DNA of 8,765 bases from Desulfobacteraceae bacterium UBA5852 (GCA_002432195.1 DJGG01000137.1:1-8765); one strand, 5' to 3'; positions 1 through 7,338 are shown, counted from the stretch's first letter. Numbers and translations: made by a program. Notes: a model not told the origin generated them from the letters alone.

Positions 1-838
1 CCCCCATGCGGGCGCGCAGGGCTTGGAAGAGCTGGCGGGCCACCGGGCCGGGGCGCCCGTCGCCGATGGGGCGGCCATCCACGGCCACGATGGGCAGCAC
101 CTCGGTGATGGTTCCCGTAAAGAACACCTCCCGGGCGGCGAAGAGCTCCTCCAGGGGGATGAGGCGCTCGCGGACGGACAGGCCCTGGGCCGCGCAGATC
201 GCCAGGATCTGCATGCGGGTGATGCCCCCCAGGATGGCGGGGGTGAGGGGGTGGGTGGCCAGCCCCTCGGGGGTCACCAGGAAGAGGTTGGAACTGGTGC
301 CTTCCCGCACGACCTTGTCCGGGGACACGAAAATGGCGTCGCCGGCCCCGGCGTCCAGGGCCTGCTGCTTGGCCAGCACGTTGGCCAGGAGTTGCACGGT
401 CTTGATGTCGCAGCGTCCCCAGCGGGTGTCGGTGACCGTGATGGCCGTGGCCCCCTTGGCGCACATGGCCGGCTGGGTGTCGGCCACGGGGCGCACGGTC
501 ATGATCACCTGGGGGACGGCCTTGGGCGGGAAGGGGTGGGAGCGGGGGGCGACCCCGCGGGAGACCTGGATGTAGACGCCCGCCCGGGGGAATTCCCCCC
601 GGCGGAAGAGCTCCTCCACGGCCTGGCGGATGGTCGCCCGGGGGATGGCCGGGAAGGCCAGGGCCTGCATGGAGCGCTCCAGGCGTTCCAGGTGCTCCTC
701 CATGCAGAAGAGGCGCCCCGCGGCGCTGGCGATGACCTCGTAGACCGCATCGGCATACTGGTAGCCGCGGTCCTCGATGGGGACCGTCGCCTGGTGGATG
801 GGCATGAAAGCGCCGTTGACGTAGGCCAGTTCCGGCAT
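1..838 (-). CDS. dat: D-amino-acid transaminase (class IV, PLP), 3' end cut by window
   Basis: PLP-dependent fold-type IV aminotransferase, probably interconverting D-alanine/D-glutamate and their 2-oxoacids to supply cell-wall D-amino acids in the cytoplasm. The 279 residues visible have no stop, and the family is about 280-290 aa long, so only a short tail is missing. Seen in the sequence: an N-terminal YVNGAF block and the EDRGYQYADAVYEV motif (res 22-35). RGVAPRSHP (94-102) places Arg99 and His101 where D-amino-acid transaminases hold the substrate carboxylate. The catalytic Lys is K146 in GRCDIKTVQLL, and Glu179 in REGTSSN should contact the PLP ring nitrogen. The R-x-H pair favours Dat over the related branched-chain (IlvE) or aminodeoxychorismate lyase (PabC) enzymes. 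The ATG at 838 is chosen for its AAGGAG five bases upstream and the conserved YVNG start. It lies on the same strand as nuoN but after a 236-bp gap, so it probably has its own promoter. Confidence 0.87.
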   Translation of the reverse strand, partial: MPELAYVNGAFMPIHQATVPIEDRGYQYADAVYEVIASAAGRLFCMEEHLERLERSMQALAFPAIPRATIRQAVEELFRRGEFPRAGVYIQVSRGVAPRSHPFPPKAVPQVIMTVRPVADTQPAMCAKGATAITVTDTRWGRCDIKTVQLLANVLAKQQALDAGAGDAIFVSPDKVVREGTSSNLFLVTPEGLATHPLTPAILGGITRMQILAICAAQGLSVRERLIPLEELFAAREVFFTGTITEVLPIVAVDGRPIGDGRPGPVARQLFQALRARMG

Positions 839-843
839 GGTGG

Positions 844-849
844 CTCCTT
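844..849 (-). promoter_or_regulatory. Shine-Dalgarno of dat
   Basis: AAGGAG on the minus strand lies five bases before the dat ATG at 838. It is a strong site that fixes the start, and no other in-frame start nearby has a comparable one. Confidence 0.8.
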
Positions 850-850
850 G

Positions 851-867
851 GGTATGGGGGGTATGGG
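851..867. repeat. Two tandem GGTATGGG units upstream of dat
   Basis: GGTATGGG occurs at 851-858 and again at 860-867 (9-base period), immediately upstream of the dat Shine-Dalgarno. Just beyond lie two TGCGCA sites (868-873 and 882-887), the second within the 8-base palindrome ATGCGCAT (881-888). All of this would sit in the dat leader. It could be an operator or a chance low-complexity repeat. Confidence 0.5.
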
Positions 868-919
868 TGCGCAGGGCACGATGCGCATGTCCCGAAGAAA
901 GTGCCATTTTCCCTGTGCA

Positions 920-980
920 GGGGGTGGGGGGTTCCGCTCCCAGGGGAAGGGCACCGGTCTGAGCCCTGTTAAGCGCCTGG
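920..980 (-). repeat. Structured intergenic element, copy A (upstream of dat)
   Basis: Read on the minus strand, this 61-nt stretch starts CCAGGCGCT at 980 and ends in a C-rich tail (CCCCCCACCCCC) at 920. Aligned by eye to copy B (7479-7540) it matches at 51 positions with one single-base gap. A 4-bp stem GGGC/GCCC (966-963 with 952-949) encloses a 10-nt loop. It is followed by a second weaker hairpin with a GGGA loop flanked by TTCC and GGAA. It points toward dat and ends 81 bases before its start codon. Weak similarity to copy B continues to about 893 (ATGGC and TTCG). It may be a leader RNA motif, a protein-binding DNA element or a dispersed repeat, and I do not recognise it as a known riboswitch. 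Confidence 0.72.
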
Positions 981-1040
981 CGATCAAATGACTCGGATTG
1001 CTTTCCATTTCTAAGATGGGTTCTTGTACTGCAAGGCGGC

Positions 1041-1059
1041 GGCGGGCGTCAAGCCCGCC
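1041..1059 (-). terminator. Possible hairpin terminator after nuoN
   Basis: A perfect 7-bp stem (GGCGGGC/GCCCGCC) with a 5-nt loop TTGAC begins 16 bases downstream of the nuoN stop, read on the minus strand. The position suits the end of the nuo transcript, but no T-run follows it (next bases are GCCGCCTTGC). It would be a weak or Rho-assisted terminator, or simply a stabilising 3' hairpin. Confidence 0.35.
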
Positions 1060-1074
1060 CGCCGGTCGCGCGGA

Positions 1075-2490
1075 TCATCCCAGGGCCGCGGCGGCGGCCA
1101 GGGCCAGGCGGATGACGGGGGCGGGGAAGAAGCCGATGGCCACCATGGCGCACGCCAGGGCGGCGGCCAAGACCGGCACGCCCCGGGGGACCCGCAGGGG
1201 GGGCAGGCCGGCGGCGGGTTCGGCCAGGTAGGCGGCCTTGAGCACCAGAAGGTAGTAATAGAGGGAGACCACCACGTTGAGCATGGCGAAGATCACCAGG
1301 GCCAGATGCCCCTGGTCCACGGCGGCCTTGAAGACCAGGAGCTTGCCCGTAAAGCCGATGGTGGGGGGGATGCCCGCCAGGCCGAAGAGGGCCATCATCA
1401 GCGCCAGGGCCAGCACCGGGGAGCGGGCGTGGAGGCCCGCCAGATCCTCCAGGCGGGGGTTGCGCCCGTCGCCGGCCACGGTCACCACCACCAGGAAGCA
1501 GGTGAACTTCATCAGCAGCACCCCCAGGGCGTAGAACATCACGGCGGCGTGGGCCGCCGGGCTGAAACTCAACAGGCCGATGAGCACATAGCCCCCATGG
1601 GCCACGCTGGAGCAGGCCAGCAGGCGCTTGAGGTCCTGCTGCCCGATGGCCGCCAGGTTGCCCACGGTCATGGAGGCCATGGCCAGCACCGCCAGGAGGG
1701 TCACCAGCGGCGGGCCGCCCGCGTGCGTGAGGGCCGTCAGGCGCAGCAGCACCCCCATGGCGGCCACCTTGGAGACCGTGGCGATGTAGGCGCCCACCTG
1801 ATGGACCGCCCCCTGGTAGACATCCGGCGCCCAGAAATGAAAGGGGAAGACCGCCAGCTTAAAGAAGAAGCCCCCCAGGGTCAGCAGGAGGCCCACGGCG
1901 GCCAGGGGGTTGGCTCCCAGACCAACGAGGGCCCGGGCCAGGGCGTCCAGGGTGGTGGCCCGGGTCACGGCATAGAGCAGGGCGAAGCCGAAAAGGGTGA
2001 CGGCCGAAGCCACCACCCCCACCAGGAAATACTTGAGCGCCGCCTCCACGCCCAGCTCCCGGTCCCGGCGCAGCACCACCAGGACGTACAGGGCATAGCT
2101 CGACAGCTCCAGGGCCAGGTAGACGGCCAGCAGGTGCACGGCGCTCACCAGCATGGTCATGGCCAGGTTGCAGGTGAAGAGCAGCAGGAAGAATTCGGGG
2201 TGGCGCCGGGCCTCCACGTCCGCCAGATCCCGGCAGACGGCCACCACCAGCACCAGGCCCCCCGCCAGGAGAATCTTATAGACCTGGGCGAAGAGATCCG
2301 CCCGGTAGCCCTGGTGCGGGAGTTCGCCCGTGGCGCGCACGACGGCCAGGCTCACCGCCAGCCCCAGCAGGGAGAGCGCCATGGCCGCGACGAAATCCCG
2401 CCGGGGGTTGGCCGGCGCCAGGGCCAGGCCCAGGAAGACCACCACGGCCAGCAGGTTCACCATCTCGGGAGCGAAGCCGATCCAGTTCAT
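1075..2490 (-). CDS. nuoN: NADH-quinone oxidoreductase subunit N
   Basis: Antiporter-like membrane subunit of complex I that moves protons across the inner membrane, driven by quinone reduction elsewhere in the complex. It has 471 aa, close to the usual 470-500, and is hydrophobic throughout with the expected pattern of about 14 helices. The key charged residues of the channel are all visible: Glu128 in ALELSSYAL, Lys153 in LKYFLVG, Lys211 in FFFKLAVFPFHFWAP, Lys241 in ATVSKVAAM and Lys383 in GFTGKLLVF. These match the E. coli set E133, K158, K217, K247 and K395. The KRLLACSSVAHGGY motif (288-301) is also typical. The ATG at 2490 overlaps the nuoM TGA as ATGA, implying translational coupling, with AGGGGGTG upstream inside nuoM. 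The stop is TGA at 1077-1075. It is the last nuo gene here. Confidence 0.96.
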   Translation of the reverse strand: MNWIGFAPEMVNLLAVVVFLGLALAPANPRRDFVAAMALSLLGLAVSLAVVRATGELPHQGYRADLFAQVYKILLAGGLVLVVAVCRDLADVEARRHPEFFLLLFTCNLAMTMLVSAVHLLAVYLALELSSYALYVLVVLRRDRELGVEAALKYFLVGVVASAVTLFGFALLYAVTRATTLDALARALVGLGANPLAAVGLLLTLGGFFFKLAVFPFHFWAPDVYQGAVHQVGAYIATVSKVAAMGVLLRLTALTHAGGPPLVTLLAVLAMASMTVGNLAAIGQQDLKRLLACSSVAHGGYVLIGLLSFSPAAHAAVMFYALGVLLMKFTCFLVVVTVAGDGRNPRLEDLAGLHARSPVLALALMMALFGLAGIPPTIGFTGKLLVFKAAVDQGHLALVIFAMLNVVVSLYYYLLVLKAAYLAEPAAGLPPLRVPRGVPVLAAALACAMVAIGFFPAPVIRLALAAAAALG

Positions 2491-3968
2491 CGTGGCACCC
2501 CCTGGAGGAGGGGAAGGGTCGCCGTGGCGATCATGTCGAACATGAGGGCGGGGAAGAAACCGAAGACCAGGATCACGGCCGCCAGGATCAGGCGGGGCAG
2601 CCCCAGCGCGAAGGGGACGTCCGGCAGGGCCGCGAAGCGCTCCCGGGGGGGGCCGTAGAAGGTGCGCTGCACCATGCGCAGCATGAAGAGCGCGCTCACC
2701 ACCAGGGCGCCCACGGCCAGGGCCCCCCGCACGGGATAGGCCCGGAAGGCGGCCAGGAAGACCAGAAGCTCGCCCCAGAAGCTCGCCAGGCAGGGGACCC
2801 CGATGCTCGTGAGGGCCGCCAGGATGACGTAGGCCGAGGCCCTGGGCATGGTGTGGCTCAGGCCCCCCAGCTCGTCGATCATCTTGGTGTGGGTCTTGTC
2901 GTAGATCCAGCCCACGCCGGAGAAAAAGAGCGCGGTCATGACCCCGTGGGCGAACATCTGGAAGACGGCGCCGTTGACCCCGTCCACGCTCACCGTGGCC
3001 AGCCCCAGGCCCACGATGCCCATGTGGGAGACGCTGGAGTAGCCGATGACGAACTTGAGATCCGTCTGGCGCAGCCCCGCCAGGGCCCCGTAGACGATGC
3101 CCACCGTGGCCAGCAGGCCCATGAGCTGGGCCCAGTAGCGCCAGCCCTCCGGGCAGAGGAAGATGCCCAGCCGCAGGACGCCGAAGGCGCCGATCTTCAT
3201 GAGCACCCCGGCGTGGATCATGCTCACCGCCGTGGGGGCGGCCACGTGGCCCACCGGGGACCAGGTGTGAAAGGGCCAGACGCCGGCGAGGATCCCGAAG
3301 CCCAGGTAAAACAGCAGGAAGGCGAAGCGCTGCTCCCCGGGGCTGAAGGTGCCCGGCCGCATGAGGGCCGTGAGGTCGAAGGTGTTCAGCCCCGCCTGGA
3401 CCACCAGGAAGAGGATGGCCGGCAGGATCAGGGCGCTGCCCGCCAGCAGGTAGAGGGTCAGCTTCATGGCCCCGTATTCCTTGCGGGTGCTGCCCCAGAT
3501 GGCGATGAGCAGGTACATGGGGAAGAGCGAGACGTCGTACCACACGAAGAGGAAGAAGAGGTCCAGGCTCATGAACAGGCCGAAAACCCCGGTCACCAGG
3601 AGGAAGACCAGGGCGAAGAACTCCTTCACCCGGGTTTCCAGCTCCCACATGGTGAGCACGCCGGTGAAGAAGACGATCCCCGAGAGCAGCAGCATGGGCA
3701 GGCTGAACCCGTCGGCGCCGTTGAAGTACTGGATCCCCAGGGAGGGCACCCAGTCCAGGCGCTCCACGAACTGCAGGCCCCCGCGGGCCTGGTCGTAGGC
3801 CGCGAACAGGTAGGCGGAGAGCAGCAGCGTGATGCCGGAGCAGACGGCGCTGACCCACTTGATGGCCCGGGTGCGCGCGGCCGGCAGGCACAGGATGGCC
3901 AGCAGGCCCCCGCCGCAGGTCAGGAGGATGGCGCTCAGATAGGGGAAATCGGCACTCGCCAGGGGCAT
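2487..3968 (-). CDS. nuoM: NADH-quinone oxidoreductase subunit M, with atypical channel residues
   Basis: Second antiporter-like proton-channel subunit of the complex I membrane arm, 493 aa, about 14 helices. Family motifs: FPMYLLIAIWGS (149-160), WPFHTWSP (231-238), APTAVSM (244-250), LMKIG with Lys258 (TM8 lysine), QTDLKFVIGYSSVSHMG (301-317) and SFWGELLVF with Glu400 (the E. coli E407 site). Two usual residues differ. The TM5 glutamate (E. coli E144) is Asp145 in VWYDVSLFPMY. The TM7 lysine of the common AFAIKVP motif is Leu227 in GFGILAGVWPFH. I read both from the DNA (GAC and CTC). The GHVAAPTAVSM sequence suggests a divergent NuoM subgroup. ATG at 3968 is preferred over the in-frame GTG at 3977 because GAGGAG (3982-3977) is 8 bases from the ATG but overlaps the GTG. 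It lies 16 bases after nuoL and overlaps nuoN by 4. Confidence 0.96.
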   Translation of the reverse strand: MPLASADFPYLSAILLTCGGGLLAILCLPAARTRAIKWVSAVCSGITLLLSAYLFAAYDQARGGLQFVERLDWVPSLGIQYFNGADGFSLPMLLLSGIVFFTGVLTMWELETRVKEFFALVFLLVTGVFGLFMSLDLFFLFVWYDVSLFPMYLLIAIWGSTRKEYGAMKLTLYLLAGSALILPAILFLVVQAGLNTFDLTALMRPGTFSPGEQRFAFLLFYLGFGILAGVWPFHTWSPVGHVAAPTAVSMIHAGVLMKIGAFGVLRLGIFLCPEGWRYWAQLMGLLATVGIVYGALAGLRQTDLKFVIGYSSVSHMGIVGLGLATVSVDGVNGAVFQMFAHGVMTALFFSGVGWIYDKTHTKMIDELGGLSHTMPRASAYVILAALTSIGVPCLASFWGELLVFLAAFRAYPVRGALAVGALVVSALFMLRMVQRTFYGPPRERFAALPDVPFALGLPRLILAAVILVFGFFPALMFDMIATATLPLLQGVPR

Positions 3969-3976
3969 CGCCTGCA

Positions 3977-3982
3977 CTCCTC
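3977..3982 (-). promoter_or_regulatory. Shine-Dalgarno deciding the nuoM start
   Basis: GAGGAG on the minus strand is eight bases upstream of ATG 3968. Its last base is the first base of the alternative in-frame GTG at 3977, so that GTG cannot use it. This argues for the shorter NuoM. Confidence 0.7.
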
Positions 3983-3984
3983 GG

Positions 3985-5853
3985 TTAGAAGAAGACGGTT
4001 ACGGCCAGGGCGGCCACCACCAGGAACAGCGCCAGCAGGCGTGCCTGGAAGCGGCCCGCGTGCCAGACGGCCAGCCGCCGGCCGCCGGCCACGGTGCCGG
4101 CCGCCAGCCCGTCCACGGTCGGGTCGATCACCCGGCGGTCCCCCTGGGCGCAGAGGTGGGCGGCGCCGTGGTCCACGAGCGCCCCCAGGGCCAGGCGGTA
4201 GAGGTGGTCCAGGTACCAGCGCTGGGCGAAAAGTTCCCCCAGGGCCGGCCAGCGTTCCGCGAAACCCACCCGCGGGGCCTGCCGGCGCCCGAACTCCCAC
4301 CAGGCCAACGCCACCCCGGCGACGGCAAGCCCCACGGCCGTGAAGGGCAGCCAGGCATGATGGCCCGCCGCCGTGGGCGTCAGGCCGCCGCCGGCGGCCA
4401 GGAAGCGCGCCAGGGGTTTCTCGGCCCACCCCAGCAGAAGGGTCACCCCGGCGAGCACCACCAGGGGGGCGGCCATGGCCCCCCGGACTCCCGGGGGGGC
4501 GTCGTGGTGGGGGGCCGGGGCGTCTTCCATCCCCCCGGCCGGGGGCGCCAGGAGGAGGAAAATCAGGCGGAAGGCGTAGTAGGCCGTGAGGAAGGCACCC
4601 AGGAGGCCGGCGGCCAGCCAGACGGGGTTGGGGTGGGCCGCCAGGGCCGCGAGGAGCAGTTCCTTGCTGAAGAATCCCGAGAGGGGCGGCAGTCCCGCCA
4701 GGGCCGCCGCGGCCACCGCCAGGCAGGCCACGGCCAGGGTCTGCCGGCGGGCGCCCCGGCGGGAGAGGTCGACGATGTCGTTGGTTCCGTGGTGGTGGAT
4801 CAGGACCCCCGAGCAGAGGAAGAGCAGGGCCTTGAAACCGGCGTGGGTGGTGAGGTGGAAGACGCCGGCCACGTAGCCCCCCGCGGCCAGGCCCATGAGC
4901 ATGAACCCCAGCTGGCTGATGGTGGAAAAGGCCCAGACCTGCTTGATGTCCCGGCTCACCAGGGCCATGGTGGAGGCCAGGAGCATGCTGAGGGTGCCCA
5001 CGGCCAGGATCACCGTGAGGGCCGTGGGCGCCAGGCTGAAGAAGGGCAGCAGGCGCGCCAGGAGGTAGACCCCGGCGGCCACCATGGTGGCCGAGTGGAG
5101 CAGGGCGGAGACCGGGGTGGGACCCTCCATGGCATCCGGCAGCCAGGTGAGCAGGGGGAACTGGGCGCTCTTGCCCACGATGCCCCCGAAGATCAGGAGC
5201 GCGGCCACCGTCAGCCGGTGGCCGGAAAGGCCCGCGGCCGCCCCGGCGTTGAGCCGGGTGATCTCCACGTGGCCCAGGTGGGTCAGGACCAGGAGCAGGC
5301 CCAGGAAGAAGGCCACGTCCCCCAGGCGGGTCATGACGAAGGCTTTTTTGCCGGCCTGGCTGGCGCTGAATTTCGCGTACCAGAAGCCGATCAGCAGGTA
5401 GGAGGAGACCCCCACCAGCTCCCAGAACACATAGAGCTGGAGCAGGGTGGGGGCCACCGTCAGGCTGGCCATGGCCCAGGCGAAGAGCGACATGAAGGCG
5501 TAGTAGCGGGCGAACCCGGGGTCGCCGGCCATGTAGCCCAGGGAGTAGACCTGCACCAGCAGGCAGACGGCGGTCACCACGGTGAGCATAAGGACGCTCA
5601 AGGGGTCCAGCAGGAACCCGCAGACGATCTCCAGGCTGCCGGAGGCCATCCAGCGGGTGGTGTAGGTGACGCTCATCTCCAGGCCCCACAGGCGCGCCAG
5701 GAGAAACAGCGCTCCCGCCAGGGCCAGGGCCACGGCCCCGATGGCCAGGCCAGCCGAGAGCCCCGGGCGGCGCCGGGTGGCCAGGACGATGGCGCCGAAG
5801 GCCGCCAGGGGCGTCAGGGTGGCGGTCAGCGCGGCCAGCAGGATGGGGTCCAT
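3985..5853 (-). CDS. nuoL: NADH-quinone oxidoreductase subunit L
   Basis: The most distal proton-channel subunit of complex I, with a C-terminal lateral helix and anchor helix that brace NuoM and NuoN. It has 622 aa, within the usual 600-650. Conserved features: FWELVGVSSYLLIGFWY with Glu145, TRLGD with Asp179, GKSAQFPLLTWLPDAMEGPTPVS with Lys228 at residues 227-249, LLHSATMV with His253, SRDIKQVWAFSTISQLG (300-316), TTHAGFKALLFL with His337 and Lys341, and GFFSKELLL with Lys397/Glu398. The Gly/Pro-rich loop at about 437-460, the lateral-helix region at 530-595 and the final hydrophobic anchor 603-622 complete the subunit. The start ATG at 5853 has GGAG eight bases upstream and sits 32 bases after nuoK. 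The stop is TAA. All expected channel residues are present, in contrast to NuoM. Confidence 0.96.
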   Translation of the reverse strand: MDPILLAALTATLTPLAAFGAIVLATRRRPGLSAGLAIGAVALALAGALFLLARLWGLEMSVTYTTRWMASGSLEIVCGFLLDPLSVLMLTVVTAVCLLVQVYSLGYMAGDPGFARYYAFMSLFAWAMASLTVAPTLLQLYVFWELVGVSSYLLIGFWYAKFSASQAGKKAFVMTRLGDVAFFLGLLLVLTHLGHVEITRLNAGAAAGLSGHRLTVAALLIFGGIVGKSAQFPLLTWLPDAMEGPTPVSALLHSATMVAAGVYLLARLLPFFSLAPTALTVILAVGTLSMLLASTMALVSRDIKQVWAFSTISQLGFMLMGLAAGGYVAGVFHLTTHAGFKALLFLCSGVLIHHHGTNDIVDLSRRGARRQTLAVACLAVAAAALAGLPPLSGFFSKELLLAALAAHPNPVWLAAGLLGAFLTAYYAFRLIFLLLAPPAGGMEDAPAPHHDAPPGVRGAMAAPLVVLAGVTLLLGWAEKPLARFLAAGGGLTPTAAGHHAWLPFTAVGLAVAGVALAWWEFGRRQAPRVGFAERWPALGELFAQRWYLDHLYRLALGALVDHGAAHLCAQGDRRVIDPTVDGLAAGTVAGGRRLAVWHAGRFQARLLALFLVVAALAVTVFF

Positions 5854-5885
5854 GGCAAAAGCTCCGTCGGTTGTCGTCCGGGGCG

Positions 5886-6188
5886 TCACCCCAGGCGGTG
5901 GAAAGCGTTGGGATCGAGCCGGCCCGAGCGGCGGTGGGCGTTGACGATGAGGGCCAGGCCCACGGAGACCTCGGCGGCCGCCACCGCCAGGATGAAGAGC
6001 ACCAGGACCTGGCCTTCCATGGCCTGCCAGCGCAGGGAGGCCCCCACCAGGGCGATGGCGGCGGCGTTGAGCATGATCTCCACCCCCAGCAGGATCATGA
6101 TCAGGTTGCGCCGGGCTACGACGCAGACCATCCCCAGGACGAAAAGCAGGCCGGCGAGCAGCAGCACGTGACCGAAGGGCACGATCAT
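5886..6188 (-). CDS. nuoK: NADH-quinone oxidoreductase subunit K
   Basis: Small membrane subunit of complex I (100 aa, the family norm) with three helices, linking the quinone site to the antiporter-like subunits. The two conserved membrane glutamates are visible: Glu37 in LLGVEIMLNA and Glu73 in LAVAAAEVSVGLAL (E. coli E36 and E72). The soluble C-terminus has the usual LDPNAFHRL-type ending. The ATG overlaps the nuoJ TGA as ATGA, and GGGAGGTG lies a few bases upstream within nuoJ, giving a strong coupled start. NuoL follows after 32 bases. Confidence 0.97.
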   Translation of the reverse strand: MIVPFGHVLLLAGLLFVLGMVCVVARRNLIMILLGVEIMLNAAAIALVGASLRWQAMEGQVLVLFILAVAAAEVSVGLALIVNAHRRSGRLDPNAFHRLG

Positions 6189-6727
6189 GGGCGCACCTCC
6201 CGAGGGGCGCCGGGCCCCTCCGGGGTGTCGGCGGCCGGTGTCCGCCCCCCCAGGACCAGGGCCCCCACCAGGGCCACGAGCAAGAGCAGGGAGACGATCT
6301 CCACGGCCAGCCAGGCATTCCGGAAGAGATAATCCCCGAAGGCCCGCGGATCGGCCAGGGCCGTCTGCAGCACCCCCCCGGTGCCCGTGTCGCGCACCGC
6401 CAGCAGGCTCGCCACCGCCAGGTAGACCGCGGCCATGGCGATGGCCGGCAGGATCTGGCGCGGCGGGAAGAGGGGCCCCTGGTCGGCCCCCACCCTGAGC
6501 ATCATGACGATGAACAGGAAGAGGATCATCACCGCGCCGGCGTAAATGATCACCTCGAGAGCCGCCAGCAGGGGCGCGCCGAAGAGATAGAAGAGCAGGG
6601 CGCTGCCGAAGAAGGAGACGATCAGGTAGAGCACGGCGTGCACCAGGTGGCGCCGGGTGACGGCCATCAGGGTGGCCCCCAGGATCACGGCGGCCAGCAG
6701 GTAGAAGGCGACGGCGTAAAGATTCAT
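6185..6727 (-). CDS. nuoJ: NADH-quinone oxidoreductase subunit J
   Basis: Membrane subunit of complex I (180 aa), five predicted helices, packing with NuoK, NuoH and NuoA near the quinone site. The diagnostic third-helix motif EVIIYAGAVMILFLFIVMML (res 58-77) is intact. It includes the Tyr-Ala-Gly-Ala segment where a pi-bulge forms in solved structures. The preceding LVHAVLYLIVSFFGSALLFY (28-47) and the last helix VEIVSLLLLVALVGALVLGG (141-160) are also typical. The start ATG at 6727 is 10 bases after the nuoI stop, and GAGG near that stop is a plausible ribosome site. The hydrophilic tail after residue 161 (Pro/Gly-rich) is variable in the family. Confidence 0.95.
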   Translation of the reverse strand: MNLYAVAFYLLAAVILGATLMAVTRRHLVHAVLYLIVSFFGSALLFYLFGAPLLAALEVIIYAGAVMILFLFIVMMLRVGADQGPLFPPRQILPAIAMAAVYLAVASLLAVRDTGTGGVLQTALADPRAFGDYLFRNAWLAVEIVSLLLLVALVGALVLGGRTPAADTPEGPGAPREVRP

Positions 6728-6737
6728 GACTCCCGCC

Positions 6738-7280
6738 TCACGGCAGATTGCTCGTGAGGTTCACCGGCGGGGCCTCGCCCGCGTGGGTGCCCTTGCCCCC
6801 CGCGGCGGTGACGATGCCGCAATGCCGGTAGAAGTTATAGTCCGGGTCCTTGCCGCCGTGGTCCACCAGCAGGTCCTCCTTCTCGTAGACCAGGGACAGG
6901 ATCTCCCGCTCGCAGGTCTCGAAGAAGGGGGTCAGCTGGATGGCCGAGGTGGGGCAGGCTTCCTCGCACAGCCCGCAGTAGATGCAGCGGGCGAAGTTGA
7001 TGCGGAACCAGGTGGCGTAACGCCGCCCGTCGGCGGCTTCGGCGGACTGCATGGAGATGCAGCTCACCGGGCAGGCCGCCGAGCAGAGGTAGCAGGCCAC
7101 GCAGCGCTCGCCCCCGTCGGGGTCCCGGGTGAGGACGATGCGCGCCCGGGAGCGGGCCGGCAGCGTCCGCTTGAACTCCGGGTACTCCTCGGTGATGGGA
7201 CGCCGGAAGAGGTGCCGGAAGGTGGTGGCGAAACCCTCCCCCAGGGCGGCGACGGATTCCCAGAGGTTTCTGACGGTCAT
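6738..7280 (-). CDS. nuoI: NADH-quinone oxidoreductase subunit I (2x[4Fe-4S])
   Basis: Hydrophilic complex I subunit that carries clusters N6a and N6b and relays electrons toward N2 and quinone in NuoB/NuoH. It has 180 aa. Two ferredoxin-type motifs are complete: CVACYLCSAACP (Cys60, 63, 66, 70) and CIYCGLCEEACP (Cys99, 102, 105, 109), each followed by the expected crossover geometry. The N-terminal amphipathic part FRHLFRRPITEEYPE and RIVLTRDPDGGERC (47-60) are typical of proteobacterial NuoI. ATG 7280 is chosen for GGAGG four bases upstream and for alignment with the usual MTVRNL-like start. The frame stays open upstream to 7361 but that part is not NuoI-like. It is the first gene of the block, with no nuoH before it, so a promoter should lie in 7281-7480. 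Confidence 0.96.
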   Translation of the reverse strand: MTVRNLWESVAALGEGFATTFRHLFRRPITEEYPEFKRTLPARSRARIVLTRDPDGGERCVACYLCSAACPVSCISMQSAEAADGRRYATWFRINFARCIYCGLCEEACPTSAIQLTPFFETCEREILSLVYEKEDLLVDHGGKDPDYNFYRHCGIVTAAGGKGTHAGEAPPVNLTSNLP

Positions 7281-7324
7281 CGATCCTCCATCTCGCAATC
7301 CCCAAGCGGCCTTCCAGGATCGGG

Positions 7325-7338
7325 TGGTCGTCCGACCA
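7325..7338. promoter_or_regulatory. Perfect palindrome, possible operator in nuoI leader
   Basis: TGGTCG-TC-CGACCA is a perfect 6+6 inverted repeat with a two-base centre. It lies directly after element C and 45 bases before the nuoI start. It could be an operator for a dimeric regulator or a chance GC-rich palindrome. No regulator gene is in the window. Confidence 0.35.

Noticed and set aside
896..910. Possible sigma-54 site (TGGCAC on the minus strand) before dat
   Set aside because: The -24 half is good, but the -12 position reads TTCGG rather than TTGC and the GC dinucleotide is missing. The equivalent in copy B is also off-register.
920..980. tRNA T-arm-like GGTTCC on the plus strand of element A
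   Set aside because: No GGTTCRANTCC match, no acceptor or anticodon arms, and no cloverleaf around it.
23..991. Long plus-strand open frame antisense to dat (322 codons)
   Set aside because: Gly/His/Asp/Gln-rich low-complexity translation without family features. It is antisense to a clear dat gene and is explained by GC-rich codon use.
851..1074. Known riboswitch in the dat leader (glycine, SAM, SAH, c-di-GMP types considered)
   Set aside because: None of the core motifs I can recall for these classes is present in the right order. The element is reported only as an unclassified structured repeat.
1024..2658. Long plus-strand open frame antisense to nuoN (544 codons)
   Set aside because: His/Gln/Gly-rich shadow of nuoN. 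The minus-strand frame shows all NuoN motifs.
2491..3891. Upstream extension of the nuoN frame through nuoM
   Set aside because: An open shadow frame (Arg/Pro/His/Gly-rich) with no membrane pattern. The NuoN start at 2490 is fixed by the ATGA overlap and homology.
4060..6171. 703-codon plus-strand open frame antisense to nuoL and nuoK
   Set aside because: Low-complexity shadow. The opposite strand encodes NuoL and NuoK with intact motifs.
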